NCBI GenBank assembly: GCA_014361195.1
Contig: JACIWA010000009.1
Span: forward strand, 1-54,436
Direction: 5' to 3'
Origin: Thermoplasmatales archaeon
GTDB lineage: Archaea; Thermoplasmatota; E2; UBA202; JdFR-43
DNA length: 54,436 bases
Below are positions 24,219-33,833 of this stretch, piece after piece (position 1 is the stretch's first letter; every line of letters begins with the position of its first letter). The notes beneath the pieces are model-generated. The model had not been told where the DNA came from. It made no database searches and was given only the letters and a program-made list of their open reading frames with translations. The translations under genes were made by a program, and so were the position numbers.

Positions 24219-25489
24219 TTTTTAATTGCATGGACACTGCATGAAATGCATGGATCATAGGCCCTTATAGCCATTTCAACTTTTTTTCCTATAAGCTCCA
24301 CATCTCTATATCCATTTTCCCACATACCCCTCGCCATTTTTTCAGCATCTTTTTCCATGATCGGCAAAAACATTGCGGTTGGGGTTATAACATTCATGTA
24401 TTTTACAATTTCATCCTCTATATCTATTTCATATATCAGCAATCCTCTCGGAGCTTCCGTAACCGCAAAACCATGACCGCTTTTCTCTCCTTTTGCTTTT
24501 TCCTCTTTCTTTATCTCAATTTTTTCCGCAATTTCAATGATTTTTTCTATAAAATAGAGCATTTCTATTGCTTGAGCAAAATTGTTAGCAAAACAATTAT
24601 TTGCTTTAATAAAGCTAGAGTACTTATTAATCAAATCTTTTGCGGTTCCATCAATTAAATTTTTATTATTCACCAGCCTTGATAAAGCTCCCACCATAAA
24701 AGGTGAATTTTTATAGTAGCTACCTTTTGAAAATGAATAGCTGATAACCCTTTCTTCTATATTATTCTTGTATTCCTCTACTTTAAATTTATTTCCATCA
24801 GAAGCAATTATTTCATTTCCATAAACTCCATAGCCAGAATATGGGCTTATTGACAAATGATTTCTTTCCATGTTCATAAAAGATGGGTACTCATATTCAG
24901 ATATAAAATCCACTACCTCAATAGATGTTTTTATTGCTTCTTTTCCATCCTGAATTATTTTTTTCATTTCTTCCTCCCTCGGTAATTTTCCAAATCCTCC
25001 AACAACAGGATTTTCTGCATGTATATCTCTTTTTCCAACAATCTCCTGAACCATTGCTCCAAAATTTTTAAGCATAAGCCCTTTTTTCATCAGCTCTGGA
25101 TAGCTTTTAGCCATTGAAAAAGCATCTGGAAAGCCAAGATAATCTGGAAAAACAAAAAGGAATAAATGAAGTGCATGGCTCTCAACAACATTTCCAAAAT
25201 ATAGCATATTTCTCATTTCTTTTATATTTTCGCTTACTTCAATTGAAAGGGCATTTTCTATTGCCTCTATTGGAGTTAGTTTATGAGGTATGGAACAAAA
25301 GCTACATATTCTTGAACAAATTGATGGCACATCTTCATATTTTCTATTTCTTGCAACTATCTCAAAAAATCTGGGCCCTTCTGTAACATTTATCCTCGCT
25401 TTTATTTCATCTCCTATCTCTACAACAACGCCCGCCTTGCCCTCTATTCTTGCGAGATGATCATTTCTTATTTCTCTTTCTATCTTCAT
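24215..25489 (-). CDS. hydA: NiFe (sulf)hydrogenase alpha (large) subunit
   Basis: Catalytic subunit that binds the NiFe(CN)2CO centre. The four ligand cysteines are in RICSFC (Cys62, Cys65) and DPCISC (Cys414, Cys417). Processing is expected after His420, leaving the short tail AIKK, like the four-residue tail of the Pyrococcus enzyme. 424 residues is typical of group 3b cytosolic, bidirectional, NADP-linked enzymes. The ATG overlaps the hydD stop (ATGA). Gene order hydB-G-D-A matches the Pyrococcus sulfhydrogenase I operon. Confidence 0.95.
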   Translation of the reverse strand: MKIEREIRNDHLARIEGKAGVVVEIGDEIKARINVTEGPRFFEIVARNRKYEDVPSICSRICSFCSIPHKLTPIEAIENALSIEVSENIKEMRNMLYFGNVVESHALHLFLFVFPDYLGFPDAFSMAKSYPELMKKGLMLKNFGAMVQEIVGKRDIHAENPVVGGFGKLPREEEMKKIIQDGKEAIKTSIEVVDFISEYEYPSFMNMERNHLSISPYSGYGVYGNEIIASDGNKFKVEEYKNNIEERVISYSFSKGSYYKNSPFMVGALSRLVNNKNLIDGTAKDLINKYSSFIKANNCFANNFAQAIEMLYFIEKIIEIAEKIEIKKEEKAKGEKSGHGFAVTEAPRGLLIYEIDIEDEIVKYMNVITPTAMFLPIMEKDAEKMARGMWENGYRDVELIGKKVEMAIRAYDPCISCSVHAIKK

Positions 25490-26256
25490 CTGAACACCTT
25501 TTCAACTATTTCATCAATTTTCCCGCTTTGCTTTCCGAATATTTCCATTCTCTTTTTTATCGCTTCCTTATCGATTTTTTTATCTTTGAAAGTGAGAGCC
25601 AGGGAATCAAACCATGCAACATTATGTGGCAAAGGACCTCTGCATCCAATGCAGGCAACATTGTGGGCCAAGCATCTTGCATTGCACCCCGCAACAGTCA
25701 AGGAGCCAAGGCAGGACTCGTTTTTTTCTATAAGAACACATGGATAGCCATTTCTTCTGCATTCCGCACACACAGGATAATCCTTTTCTTCAGGATAACT
25801 TCCTATGCCAAAGGTTGCAAGATAATATACTAATTCATTTTCTTCAGGTGGACAACCTGGCAAATTATAATCAACCTTTATATATTTTTTCAGTGGCTCT
25901 CCAATCCTTGCCTTATAATATATTGAATTCTCTCCATAAACTTCTTTAAAAATTTTTTTATAATCTTCTCCAAATAAAGAACCTTGCACTCCTCCATGGA
26001 TTGCACATGAGCCCATTGCGACAACAACTTTTGATTTTTCCCTTATCATTTTAACTTCCTCCTCATCTTTTTCAGTTGTAACGCTTCCTTCAACAAATGC
26101 TATATCGCATGGCTCAATTTCTCCCTTGCTCGACATCATCTTCCAGCAAACTATGTCAAAATTCTTTGAAACCTCTAAAATATCTTTTATGCTTGCCATT
26201 CTCAGCTGGCAACCATAGCAGGAAGTTAGCCCGTATATTCCTATTTTTAATTTCAT
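25486..26256 (-). CDS. hydD: NiFe (sulf)hydrogenase delta (small) subunit
   Basis: Electron-transferring small subunit with three Fe-S clusters. The proximal-cluster signature is LTSCYGCQLR near the N-terminus, with MGSCAIHGG and LPGCPPEENE. The C-terminal half has many cysteines (AECRRNGYPC, GCNARC, CIGCRGPLPHN) for medial and distal clusters. There is no Tat leader, so the enzyme is cytosolic. Two starts are possible: ATG 26268, overlapping the hydG stop, or ATG 26256, preceded by a GAGGGA ribosome binding site. I chose the latter, giving 256 residues. Confidence 0.94.
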   Translation of the reverse strand: MKLKIGIYGLTSCYGCQLRMASIKDILEVSKNFDIVCWKMMSSKGEIEPCDIAFVEGSVTTEKDEEEVKMIREKSKVVVAMGSCAIHGGVQGSLFGEDYKKIFKEVYGENSIYYKARIGEPLKKYIKVDYNLPGCPPEENELVYYLATFGIGSYPEEKDYPVCAECRRNGYPCVLIEKNESCLGSLTVAGCNARCLAHNVACIGCRGPLPHNVAWFDSLALTFKDKKIDKEAIKKRMEIFGKQSGKIDEIVEKVFR

Positions 26257-26264
26257 TTTATCCC

Positions 26265-27110
26265 TCATATAAGTCCTGGTATTGAAATTATATCATAATA
26301 CCCAAATACCGGCCCATCTATACATATGTACTTTAGGAACGTAGAAGAGCCAGCGATGCAATGCCCGCATTTTCCAACACCACATTTCATCCTTCTTTCA
26401 AGGGTGACATAGATGTTGCGAGGATTGTAGCCATTTTCTATCAGTTTTTCAAATATTTCATGATAAACCTGAGGTGGCCCGCACACGCACACATAAGAAT
26501 TTTTCGGATTTGTATTTGCATGCCTTATGTGCTCCTGCGCCCTCCCAACCCATCCAGGCCAATCAGGGTCGCGTGTCACGGTTTGAATTATTCTTATGTT
26601 TTCTGCCTCTGCCATGTCCCTCATTGCCTCAAGCTCCTTTCTGAAAAGGAGTTTATTTCCTGTCCTTGCGCTATTTATAACTGTAATGTTTCCGAATTTC
26701 CATCTATTGTCGACCGCATACATGAAAACAGAGCGAAGGGGAGCCATTCCAATTCCACATCCTATAAGCAATAAATCTTTTTCCTCGAATTTTTGAACAG
26801 GGAAGCCATTGCCATAAGGTCCTCTTACTCCTACAATATCTCCTGGCTTCATCTCATGTATCTTGGTAGTAACTCTTCCAGCGGTTTTTATGCATAGCTC
26901 AAAAAAACCCTTTCTCATTGGTGAAGAGCATATTGAAATTGGCACTTCTCCAATACCTGGAACTGTTAATTGAACAAATTGCCCTGGAAGAAATCCCCAT
27001 TTTTCCGCGGTTGCAGAATCTTCGAAGCGAAAAAGGAATAGTTTTTCTTCGTCCGTCAAATCATATGTTCTTAGCACCCTGCATTTGTAAATAGAGTAAA
27101 CATTATCCAT
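26265..27110 (-). CDS. hydG: NiFe (sulf)hydrogenase gamma subunit, FAD/NAD(P)-binding
   Basis: Ferredoxin-NADP reductase-like diaphorase subunit. The N-terminal FAD domain carries [21 protein letters not shown] and PISICSSP, the NAD(P) domain [11 protein letters not shown] and [12 protein letters not shown]-terminal [2Fe-2S] site is formed by CGVGKCGHC and a later Cys in YICIDGP. It passes electrons between pyridine nucleotide and the Fe-S chain. Cofactor choice (NADP or NAD) cannot be read safely. ATG 27110 has a GAGGTGAT ribosome binding site and overlaps hydB by 8 bp. Confidence 0.94.
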   Translation of the reverse strand: MDNVYSIYKCRVLRTYDLTDEEKLFLFRFEDSATAEKWGFLPGQFVQLTVPGIGEVPISICSSPMRKGFFELCIKTAGRVTTKIHEMKPGDIVGVRGPYGNGFPVQKFEEKDLLLIGCGIGMAPLRSVFMYAVDNRWKFGNITVINSARTGNKLLFRKELEAMRDMAEAENIRIIQTVTRDPDWPGWVGRAQEHIRHANTNPKNSYVCVCGPPQVYHEIFEKLIENGYNPRNIYVTLERRMKCGVGKCGHCIAGSSTFLKYICIDGPVFGYYDIISIPGLI

Positions 27111-28137
27111 GTATCACCTCATAGTTGCTTCTTATTTTATCAAGGTTTTTCTGGAAGTCAATATTTGCTGGACAGAAATATGTGCAGTTACCGCATCCAA
27201 CACAGTAAGAGGTGCCGAGAGGATAAAAATAGGAATTCTTACAAACATATCTATTTAAAAATCTATCTTTCTTTGTTTCCCTGAAATTGTGCCCGCCCGC
27301 AACAAGCCCATGGCTTCTGAACTGGCAAGAATCCCAAAATCTTATTCTTTCACCACTTTTTAAGTCTATTCTGGGTATATCCTGCACATCATAGCATCTA
27401 CATGTTGGACAAGTCATTGTGCAGTTTCCACATCCTAAGCATTTGTTGCTTTCTTCATCCCAGAGTTTATCATTTGATGTTAATTCAAGTATATAGCGTA
27501 TATTATCAAAACTTCCTTGATATTTAAAAGATTTTTGCCTCCTTTCTTCAAACTCTCTAAAAGCATCTATATCTTTCTGCTCAACATTCTTAAATAAGCT
27601 CAAGTTTTCATCAACAATTTCATGCCCCTTTTGGCTACCAACTCTTATTAAATAACCATCTGGCAACTCATGGAAGAATAAATCAAATCCTATATCAACA
27701 AAATCTGTTCTTCTCAAATTGCAAAAGCAATATTCATCTGGCAAACAGCTCAACCCTATTATTATTCCCGCCTTCCTCCTCCTTGCATAGTATATATCAG
27801 GGTAAATATTTAGGTATACTCCATCAAGGATTCTCAGTCCCACGATTTCGCAAGCATGCGCACCAAATATAACAAAAGGCTCAATTTTTTCCAGATTTTC
27901 TCTATATTCACTTTTTTCAATATCTATTTCAAACATTTTTTCAGTTGTAGGAAGGAAATATTTTTTAAGGGGTAAAAGAGTGCGCTGATAATCAAATGCA
28001 ATTTCTTTAACATCCTCTATTTCCTTCCTTACATAAAATTTATCAGATATCTTAACTGGAGCATAAAGCTTTCCGTATTTCTTCAATTTTTCAAGAAATT
28101 CATATGTTTTATCTTTCTCTATCTTTAGATATCTCAT
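27103..28137 (-). CDS. hydB: NiFe (sulf)hydrogenase beta subunit, 2x[4Fe-4S]
   Basis: Fe-S subunit of about 344 residues with two ferredoxin-type clusters in the C-terminal third, [14 protein letters not shown] and [13 protein letters not shown]. Other conserved parts are [15 protein letters not shown] and [19 protein letters not shown]. In the Pyrococcus enzyme, beta and gamma together were linked to sulfur (polysulfide) reduction. The ATG at 28137 is chosen because a TATA-like element is ~28 nt upstream; an in-frame ATG at 28161 lies at the TATA element itself and is unlikely to be transcribed. Confidence 0.92.
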   Translation of the reverse strand: MRYLKIEKDKTYEFLEKLKKYGKLYAPVKISDKFYVRKEIEDVKEIAFDYQRTLLPLKKYFLPTTEKMFEIDIEKSEYRENLEKIEPFVIFGAHACEIVGLRILDGVYLNIYPDIYYARRRKAGIIIGLSCLPDEYCFCNLRRTDFVDIGFDLFFHELPDGYLIRVGSQKGHEIVDENLSLFKNVEQKDIDAFREFEERRQKSFKYQGSFDNIRYILELTSNDKLWDEESNKCLGCGNCTMTCPTCRCYDVQDIPRIDLKSGERIRFWDSCQFRSHGLVAGGHNFRETKKDRFLNRYVCKNSYFYPLGTSYCVGCGNCTYFCPANIDFQKNLDKIRSNYEVIHG

Positions 28138-28160
28138 TTCAAGTAGGGATAAAAATTGCA

Positions 28161-28170
28161 TATATTAATT
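28161..28170 (-). promoter_or_regulatory. TATA-like element for the hydBGDA operon
   Basis: Minus-strand aattaatata is centred about 28 nt before ATG 28137. This supports that start over the upstream ATG at 28161 and implies a leaderless mRNA. Confidence 0.5.
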
Positions 28171-28249
28171 TTTCTCATAACTGAGGAGATCTTGCGATTT
28201 TTTGGTTAGAATGTATAGTTGAGGGCTGATCATCAAAATTCAAGGAAAA

Positions 28250-28257
28250 ATTTATTA
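28250..28257 (+). promoter_or_regulatory. TATA-like element for the LSm gene
   Basis: atttatta is centred about 24 nt before the LSm ATG at 28278. A second AT stretch at 28264-28270 is too close to act as a TATA box. Confidence 0.4.
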
Positions 28258-28277
28258 ACTCCTATTTATACAATAAC

Positions 28278-28493
28278 ATGAAACCCTTGGAGTTAATTCA
28301 TTCAAGCATTGATAAAAGGGTGGTTGTTGCAATCAAGGGTGAAAAAGAATATCGTGGCATACTTGAAGGATATGATCACCCTCACCTCAACTTAATTCTT
28401 AAAAATGCGGAGGAGATAATAAATGGAGAGAAAAAAAGAGAGCTTTCGAAGGTTATTGTGAGAGGAGATAATATAATATATATAATGGTTTAA
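28278..28493 (+). CDS. Sm-like RNA-binding protein (LSm)
   Basis: A 71-residue Sm-fold protein. Sm1 is visible in KRVVVAIKGEKEYRGILEGYDHPHLNLIL, here in two blocks with the conserved Gly and Asp-x-x-x-Asn positions. Sm2 is the IVRGDNIIYI block. Archaeal LSm proteins form heptameric rings that bind U-rich RNA. It is followed 12 bp later by the L37e gene, the conserved archaeal LSm-L37e pairing, so the two are probably co-transcribed with purF. Confidence 0.96.
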   Translation: MKPLELIHSSIDKRVVVAIKGEKEYRGILEGYDHPHLNLILKNAEEIINGEKKRELSKVIVRGDNIIYIMV

Positions 28494-28505
28494 GAGAGTG
28501 AGAAA

Positions 28506-28664
28506 ATGGGTAAGGGAACGCCGTCAAAGGAAGGAGGAAAAAAGACGCATATTGTATGTAGAAGATGTGGAAGACATTCCTACCATGTAAGAAAAAAACA
28601 ATGTGCCTACTGCGGTTTTGGCCGCTCTAAAAGATGGAGGAAGTATAATTGGAAAAATGAATGA
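28506..28664 (+). CDS. rpl37e: 50S ribosomal protein L37e
   Basis: A 52-residue zinc-ribbon ribosomal protein: [18 protein letters not shown] at the start, then [22 protein letters not shown] supplies the four zinc cysteines in two CxxC pairs, and the tail [13 protein letters not shown] is basic. ATG 28506 follows a short GAGTGAGAAA spacer after the LSm stop. The stop TGA at 28662-28664 lies inside the first codons of purF, which starts 8 nt earlier in another frame. Confidence 0.95.
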   Translation: MGKGTPSKEGGKKTHIVCRRCGRHSYHVRKKQCAYCGFGRSKRWRKYNWKNE

Positions 28665-30039
28665 AAAATGTGGGGTAGTTGCGATTTCTGCCCGCAAAAA
28701 TGTAGCGGAGAAGTTATATTTCGCTCTTGTAGCAATGCAGCACAGGGGGCAGGAGGCGGCGGGCATTGCGCTTTATGACGGGGAAATAAAGGTTTATAAG
28801 GGGACGGGGCTTGTTGAGGAAGCTCTTAATAAATTCAATTTTGAGGAGCTAAAGGGAAGCGAAGGGATAGGGCATGTATATTATTCAATAAAAATTTCTT
28901 CTCCAGAAAATGCCCAGCCATTCAAGTTGCACACATCTGCGGGTGATATTGCTATTGCTCATAATGGTATAATTGTGAATTCACCTGAAATAAAGGAAGA
29001 GATGATGAAGAATGGTTACAACTTTGTTTTTGGGAGTGAGGAGGAGGTAATTGCATATATGCTATCTGATTACCTGAGAGATGTAAGTATTGAAAAAGCT
29101 ATAAAAAGATTGATGAAAAGGATAGATGGCTCATATTCATTTACTCTTATGATAAACAATAGAGTTTTTGGATTAAGAGACCCGCTTGGAATAAAGCCAC
29201 TTTGTATTGGAAAAATAGAAGACGGGTATATTATATGCTCAGAATCCGTTGCAATAGATGCTCTTGGAGGAGAACTCGTAAGGGATGTTGAGCCTGGAGA
29301 GCTTGTTGAAATAAGGCAAGATGGATACAAAAGCTATATTCTTTCAAGAGAGGAATGCAAAGCCCATTGCTTCTTTGAATATGTATATTTTGCAAGAGCG
29401 GATTCATTTATCGATGGAGTAGATATCTATAAAACAAGAGAAAAACTGGGAGAAATTCTCGCTGAAGAAAGTCCAGTAGATGCGGATTATGTCATTCCTA
29501 TCCCAGATTCTGGAAGAACTCATGCATATGGCTATTCAAAAGCAAGCGGAATACCAATGGCGGAGGGGCTAATGAAAAATAGATACATTGCAAGAACATT
29601 TATATTACCATCCCAAGATACAAGAGAAAAAATGGTTTTGCTTAAATTAAATCCTGTAAGAAGTATTATAAAAGATAAAAGAGTAGTTGTTGTAGATGAC
29701 TCCATAGTAAGAGGGACAACAATGAAAAAAATTGTAAAATTGCTACGCAGTTATGGAGCAAGAGAAGTTCATGTCAGAATTGCTTCTCCGCCAATAATTG
29801 CTCCTTGCTATTTCGGCATAGACATGACAACAAGAGAGCAATTGGTTGCATCAAAGAAGAGTATAGAAGAAATAAGAAAGGAGATAGATGCGGATACACT
29901 CGCTTATATTTCAATAGATGGCTTGATTAAAGCAATTGGAAAAGATAAAAAGGATCTTTGCCTCGGTTGCATAACTGGAGAATATCCAGTAAAAGTTAAA
30001 GGGGAAAAGCAAAGATTTCAGGATATCCTAAAAACATGA
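28657..30039 (+). CDS. purF: Amidophosphoribosyltransferase (PurF)
   Basis: First committed step of purine synthesis: PRPP plus glutamine gives phosphoribosylamine. I place the start at ATG 28657, giving [11 protein letters not shown], so the glutaminase nucleophile is Cys5 after a four-residue propeptide. The Ntn-amidotransferase domain has [12 protein letters not shown], and the PRPP loop is [13 protein letters not shown]. Cysteines in the right places for a [4Fe-4S] cluster (CKAHC, PPIIAPC, LCLGC) point to the Bacillus-type enzyme. 460 residues is normal. It is translated from inside the L37e stop region and overlaps the following hydrolase gene by 4 nt. Confidence 0.95.
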   Translation: MNEKCGVVAISARKNVAEKLYFALVAMQHRGQEAAGIALYDGEIKVYKGTGLVEEALNKFNFEELKGSEGIGHVYYSIKISSPENAQPFKLHTSAGDIAIAHNGIIVNSPEIKEEMMKNGYNFVFGSEEEVIAYMLSDYLRDVSIEKAIKRLMKRIDGSYSFTLMINNRVFGLRDPLGIKPLCIGKIEDGYIICSESVAIDALGGELVRDVEPGELVEIRQDGYKSYILSREECKAHCFFEYVYFARADSFIDGVDIYKTREKLGEILAEESPVDADYVIPIPDSGRTHAYGYSKASGIPMAEGLMKNRYIARTFILPSQDTREKMVLLKLNPVRSIIKDKRVVVVDDSIVRGTTMKKIVKLLRSYGAREVHVRIASPPIIAPCYFGIDMTTREQLVASKKSIEEIRKEIDADTLAYISIDGLIKAIGKDKKDLCLGCITGEYPVKVKGEKQRFQDILKT

Positions 30040-31598
30040 GAAAAAAGATTTTTGTCATAATTCTAATTTTCTTGATAAGCATCCTTTTAATTCTCATTTT
30101 AAAGAGTCCATCAAAAGAAGAAATAGAAATAAAATTGATCCCGAAAACCCTTTACATTGAGGAAGGAAAAAATGCAACAATAACACTAATTATAGAAGGC
30201 AATGCAACTGGCGCGGAAGTAAGCTGGCGCATTGAGGCAAATGGGAGCACTGGCAAGCTTGAAGAAAAAAATGATTATCGGGGCAATGGCATAAAATTAG
30301 AAATGAATTATTTTGCTCCTGATGATGTTAATGAGGAGGAATATAAAGTTAGAATAGTTGCAATTGTAAGATTTAAAGGATATGTTAAGGAAGATTTTGT
30401 GAATTTGATTATTTATCCAAGGATTTATGAAACTGAAATTGGTTTATTTTGCAACAGAGATGAAATTATTGCGGGAGAAACATGCTTTTTAAAGGCAAGT
30501 TTGATAAGTGTGGAGGAGAAGAAACCAATTGAAAATGCAAGCATAAAATTTAGTTTTTTTATCGAAGAAAAAAAATTCATGGAAAAAATTGTTTATACAG
30601 ATAAGAATGGGCTTGCTGAATTACCATTCTTTTTATCAAATGTTAATGATACAACTGAAATTGAGGTATTTGCTGAATATAAAAGAAATTTTTCGGGATA
30701 TATGGACTATGAAGGAAGTATCGCAAATAAAAAAATAAAAATATTACCAGAAAAGCCTGGAGATTTTCCAGTGGTGCTTATTCATGGATGGATTGGAAGC
30801 ATAAGTTCTTCGCTTTTGAACTATACCTGGTGGACTCTAACGCAGAAACTCCTGGAAAAAGGCTTCAAGGTTCTGGACTTTGATATAAATAAGCTAGGTG
30901 TGCAGTGGCTTACTTATGAGCCAGGATGGGAAGAGCATCATATTTCCTGGATTGCTGGAAAAGTTTCTCAAAAAATAAGAGATGCTCTTGTTTTAAATGG
31001 CTATCCTCCAAATCAAACAATAGATATAGTTGCACATAGCATGGGAGGAATTATTGCAAGATTTATGGCGGAGCATTACATGGCGGATGTAGATTATTGG
31101 AATGATAGCTGGAGTGGAGATGGTTATCCATGGTACGGAGATGGTAATCCAGATGTAGTAGTAGGACCTTACCAAATAGATGATTTAATTGTTGTTGGAA
31201 CACCCTGTCACGGAATACCGCCAAATATAAATGAATATTTTTTGAAGAATATAATAAAATATACCTATTTCCCATGGTGGGTTGCCCAAGTGCCAGATAT
31301 GTTTTATAATTCTCCATTTTTAAAAGCGATGGGTTATAAAACAACTGATTTAATTGATTATTATGCAATTGGTGGGGATATAGGCGTTATATTCGGAGAT
31401 TTTCCAAGGGATTTTGATAATGATGGTATTGCTCACTATTCAGATGGTTTATGTCCAACAGAAAGTCCTTATCTGGAGGGGAAGCCACTTTATATTTTAG
31501 AGGGCTCCGCCTGGCCGATCGGGAAAGAAGATCATATTTCATTAATCGCAATAAATGAAAGGGTTCATGACTACATAATAGAGCACTTAATAAATTGA
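30036..31598 (+). CDS. Surface lipase-like alpha/beta hydrolase with Ig-like N-terminus
   Basis: An N-terminal signal anchor (~4-24) is followed by two Ig-like beta domains (~30-245). A lipase-type alpha/beta hydrolase domain spans ~248-520: the oxyanion strand VVLIHGW, nucleophile elbow AHSMGG, DFDNDGIAHYSDG, and a late His in KEDHISLIAIN. A lipase or esterase acting on lipids outside the cell is likely; the substrate is not evident. The start overlaps the purF stop (ATGA), an odd partner for a surface enzyme. It ends 12 bp inside the convergent tiaS gene. Confidence 0.82.
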   Translation: MRKKIFVIILIFLISILLILILKSPSKEEIEIKLIPKTLYIEEGKNATITLIIEGNATGAEVSWRIEANGSTGKLEEKNDYRGNGIKLEMNYFAPDDVNEEEYKVRIVAIVRFKGYVKEDFVNLIIYPRIYETEIGLFCNRDEIIAGETCFLKASLISVEEKKPIENASIKFSFFIEEKKFMEKIVYTDKNGLAELPFFLSNVNDTTEIEVFAEYKRNFSGYMDYEGSIANKKIKILPEKPGDFPVVLIHGWIGSISSSLLNYTWWTLTQKLLEKGFKVLDFDINKLGVQWLTYEPGWEEHHISWIAGKVSQKIRDALVLNGYPPNQTIDIVAHSMGGIIARFMAEHYMADVDYWNDSWSGDGYPWYGDGNPDVVVGPYQIDDLIVVGTPCHGIPPNINEYFLKNIIKYTYFPWWVAQVPDMFYNSPFLKAMGYKTTDLIDYYAIGGDIGVIFGDFPRDFDNDGIAHYSDGLCPTESPYLEGKPLYILEGSAWPIGKEDHISLIAINERVHDYIIEHLIN

Positions 31599-32888
31599 TA
31601 AATCATCTTTTTTTATATTCATCCTTTTTAATGGCTTGAACAGATGGCGTCTTGCTATTACAGGAACTTCATATAATCCTGGTTTTGGCCTTTCCATTTT
31701 TATGTATTTTGCATCTCTTTCGCTTGCTCTTTTACCACATTTTGGACATCTATATCCTTTATTTTTGCCAATCGATTTCATGTGTTTTTTACAATTTTCG
31801 CAAAATGGATTTTCTATTTTTTCATAAACTTCAACTGTTTTTTTGATTTCTATTTTTTCTATATTTATTGTAAATGGATTTTCCCTTACTCCTCCATAAA
31901 CAACTACTTCATCCCCTCTTTTCAATTTCTCTATTATTTTTCTGAAATTTTTTGTTGGCTCATATGCGGTGCAATCTATTTCCTTCCCATTGGTTATTGA
32001 AAATATTAAATGTCCTCCTTCTATGTAAAATGGCTCTTTTTTAACCACTCCTTTTACAATAACAGATTCATAAGGCCTTATTTCCTCAATTTTCTTTTTT
32101 TGTAAATGCTCATCCGTTGCCTGGTTTGTCTCAAAAATAAGCCATCTTTCAAAAGGAGATGATACTAAAATTTTCATTGCTTCTTTTAGCTCATCCGGAT
32201 TTTCCCCTCTTATTCCATAAAATACCGGGGATTTTGCTCTAGGAAAGATTGCTATATAATCATTTTCATAATCATAATTGTTGAATGTTGACGGAAATAG
32301 CTTGTCCATCCTTATAACACTTTCCTTTTCAAGATATTTTTCCCCGCTTGCATAAGTAAGGAGTTCATATGTTCTGTCATATGGTTTCCATGAAATTGCG
32401 GAGGAAGCTCCAACCAGCCCTATTTCTCCCCTATAGCAATTATATTTTGCTCCATTTTCTATTAAAATCTTTTTAACTTCTTCCAATGAAACAATTTCTC
32501 TAACCGCTTTCCTATACAAAATTCTACTAAACTTTTTTTTGCTTATCACCCATGCGGGATTTCCTTCCTTGCTTGATTTTTCTCTTATAATTTTATCAAC
32601 AACTTCTATTACCTCCTCTTCATCCGCCTCCTCTTTTTTATTTTCATAGGAATATATTTTTTCATCAATTTCTCCTATATGCTTTTTTTTACCACTTCCA
32701 ATTCCTATCTGCAATGCAATTGCAGCATTTCCTCTCGTCTTCCACAAAATATTTGGATTTAGCCTTACAATGCGCGGATAACCAATCAGATTATATCCCA
32801 GGAAAATAATCTCTTTTACAATTTCGGTTGCAACAAAAGTTGTGCATCCTCCATTCAGCGCATCTGTATCATCTATTCCAATCCACAC
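31587..32888 (-). CDS. tiaS: tRNA(Ile2) 2-agmatinylcytidine synthetase TiaS
   Basis: Modifies C34 of tRNA-Ile(CAU) with agmatine so that it reads AUA; essential and archaea-specific. Signatures: N-terminal IGIDDTDALNGGCTT, then PRIVRLNPNILWKTRGNAA, the middle WKPYDRTYELLTYA, an OB-fold near residues 270-340, and a C-terminal zinc ribbon (CENC, CPKC). 433 residues is a normal length. The start is GTG 32888. The 41-bp gap to the divergent HTH regulator holds a single TATA-like palindrome. Confidence 0.95.
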   Translation of the reverse strand: MWIGIDDTDALNGGCTTFVATEIVKEIIFLGYNLIGYPRIVRLNPNILWKTRGNAAIALQIGIGSGKKKHIGEIDEKIYSYENKKEEADEEEVIEVVDKIIREKSSKEGNPAWVISKKKFSRILYRKAVREIVSLEEVKKILIENGAKYNCYRGEIGLVGASSAISWKPYDRTYELLTYASGEKYLEKESVIRMDKLFPSTFNNYDYENDYIAIFPRAKSPVFYGIRGENPDELKEAMKILVSSPFERWLIFETNQATDEHLQKKKIEEIRPYESVIVKGVVKKEPFYIEGGHLIFSITNGKEIDCTAYEPTKNFRKIIEKLKRGDEVVVYGGVRENPFTINIEKIEIKKTVEVYEKIENPFCENCKKHMKSIGKNKGYRCPKCGKRASERDAKYIKMERPKPGLYEVPVIARRHLFKPLKRMNIKKDDLSIY

Positions 32889-32903
32889 AATTTTAATTAA
32901 ATT

Positions 32904-32916
32904 TTTATATATATAA
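32904..32916. promoter_or_regulatory. Shared bidirectional TATA-like palindrome, tiaS / HTH regulator
   Basis: tttatatatataa is nearly self-complementary and is the only TATA candidate in the 41-bp gap. Its centre is about 21 nt from ATG 32930 and about 22 nt from GTG 32888 on the other strand. Confidence 0.5.
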
Positions 32917-32929
32917 GTATATAGTGTTG

Positions 32930-33832
32930 ATGAAAGAAGAAATCATTCGCTCAACTCAGATGCTTTTAACAAGAGCGGGATTTTACTGTAGCCAGATATG
33001 CAAGATAAGGCCAAGTAGCTTTGATTTTATTGCAAGAAGAGATAATCTCCTCTTAATAATAAAGATATTGAACAACATAGATTCAATAAGCGAGGATAGC
33101 GCAAAAGAAATGATTTCTGTAGCAAGATTTCTAGGCGCTCTTCCAATCATAGTCGGCGATAGAACATGCTCCACTTTCTTAGAGGATGATATCGTTTATT
33201 TCAGATACGGAGTTCCCATCCTTACAATAAAAACTCTGGAAAATTATGTAAGGGGGCGTCCCCCTGTTGTGTGCGCGGCGCCTGGTGGGTTTTATGTAAA
33301 TATAGATGGTGAGGTTTTTAGCAGGCTTAAAAGGGAGAAAGGGCTTTCTATTGGGCAGTTAGCAAGGATAGCGGGTGTTTCGAGGAAAACGATACAGATG
33401 TATGAGAAAGGAGAGAGAGCAAGTGTGGATGTTGCGGAAAGATTAGCTAGCTATATTGGATATGATTTTATAAAGCCAATAACATTGTTTGAGGAGGTAG
33501 AGAAGGAAGAGATAGAAACGAAGGAAATAAAGAACGAAATGCTTAAACTCATGGAAGAAATAGGAGCTTTCATATTTCCTACTTATAGAAGCCCATTCCA
33601 TGCGGTTTCTAAGCTTTTGGATGAAATTTTTATAGTTGGAATAAATGATAGAAGAATTTTTGAAAGGGCTAGAATAATTTCAAACATCTCAAAGGTTACT
33701 GAAAGAAGGTCTGTAATACTTGCAGAGAAGTCAAATGTAAAAATTATAGAAGGAGTGCCAATTATTGAAAAAGATGAATTAAGGAGGGTTAGAGAGCCGG
33801 AAGAATTAATTGGGTTATTGGAGATAGATTAA
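32930..33832 (+). CDS. Archaeal HTH-type transcriptional regulator
   Basis: Matches the conserved archaeal family of putative Cro/C1-type regulators. The N-terminal ~115 residues resemble a nuclease-like or ligand domain (SSFDFIARRDNLLLIIKIL, PIIVGDRT). A Cro-type HTH spans ~124-180 (RLKREKGLSIGQLARIAGVS, MYEKGERAS). A ~110-residue C-terminal domain follows. Targets are unknown. ATG 32930 is chosen over GTG 32924 from promoter spacing. thyX begins 1 bp after the stop, so the two are co-transcribed, and tiaS is divergent. Confidence 0.85.
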   Translation: MKEEIIRSTQMLLTRAGFYCSQICKIRPSSFDFIARRDNLLLIIKILNNIDSISEDSAKEMISVARFLGALPIIVGDRTCSTFLEDDIVYFRYGVPILTIKTLENYVRGRPPVVCAAPGGFYVNIDGEVFSRLKREKGLSIGQLARIAGVSRKTIQMYEKGERASVDVAERLASYIGYDFIKPITLFEEVEKEEIETKEIKNEMLKLMEEIGAFIFPTYRSPFHAVSKLLDEIFIVGINDRRIFERARIISNISKVTERRSVILAEKSNVKIIEGVPIIEKDELRRVREPEELIGLLEID

Positions 33833-33833
33833 A

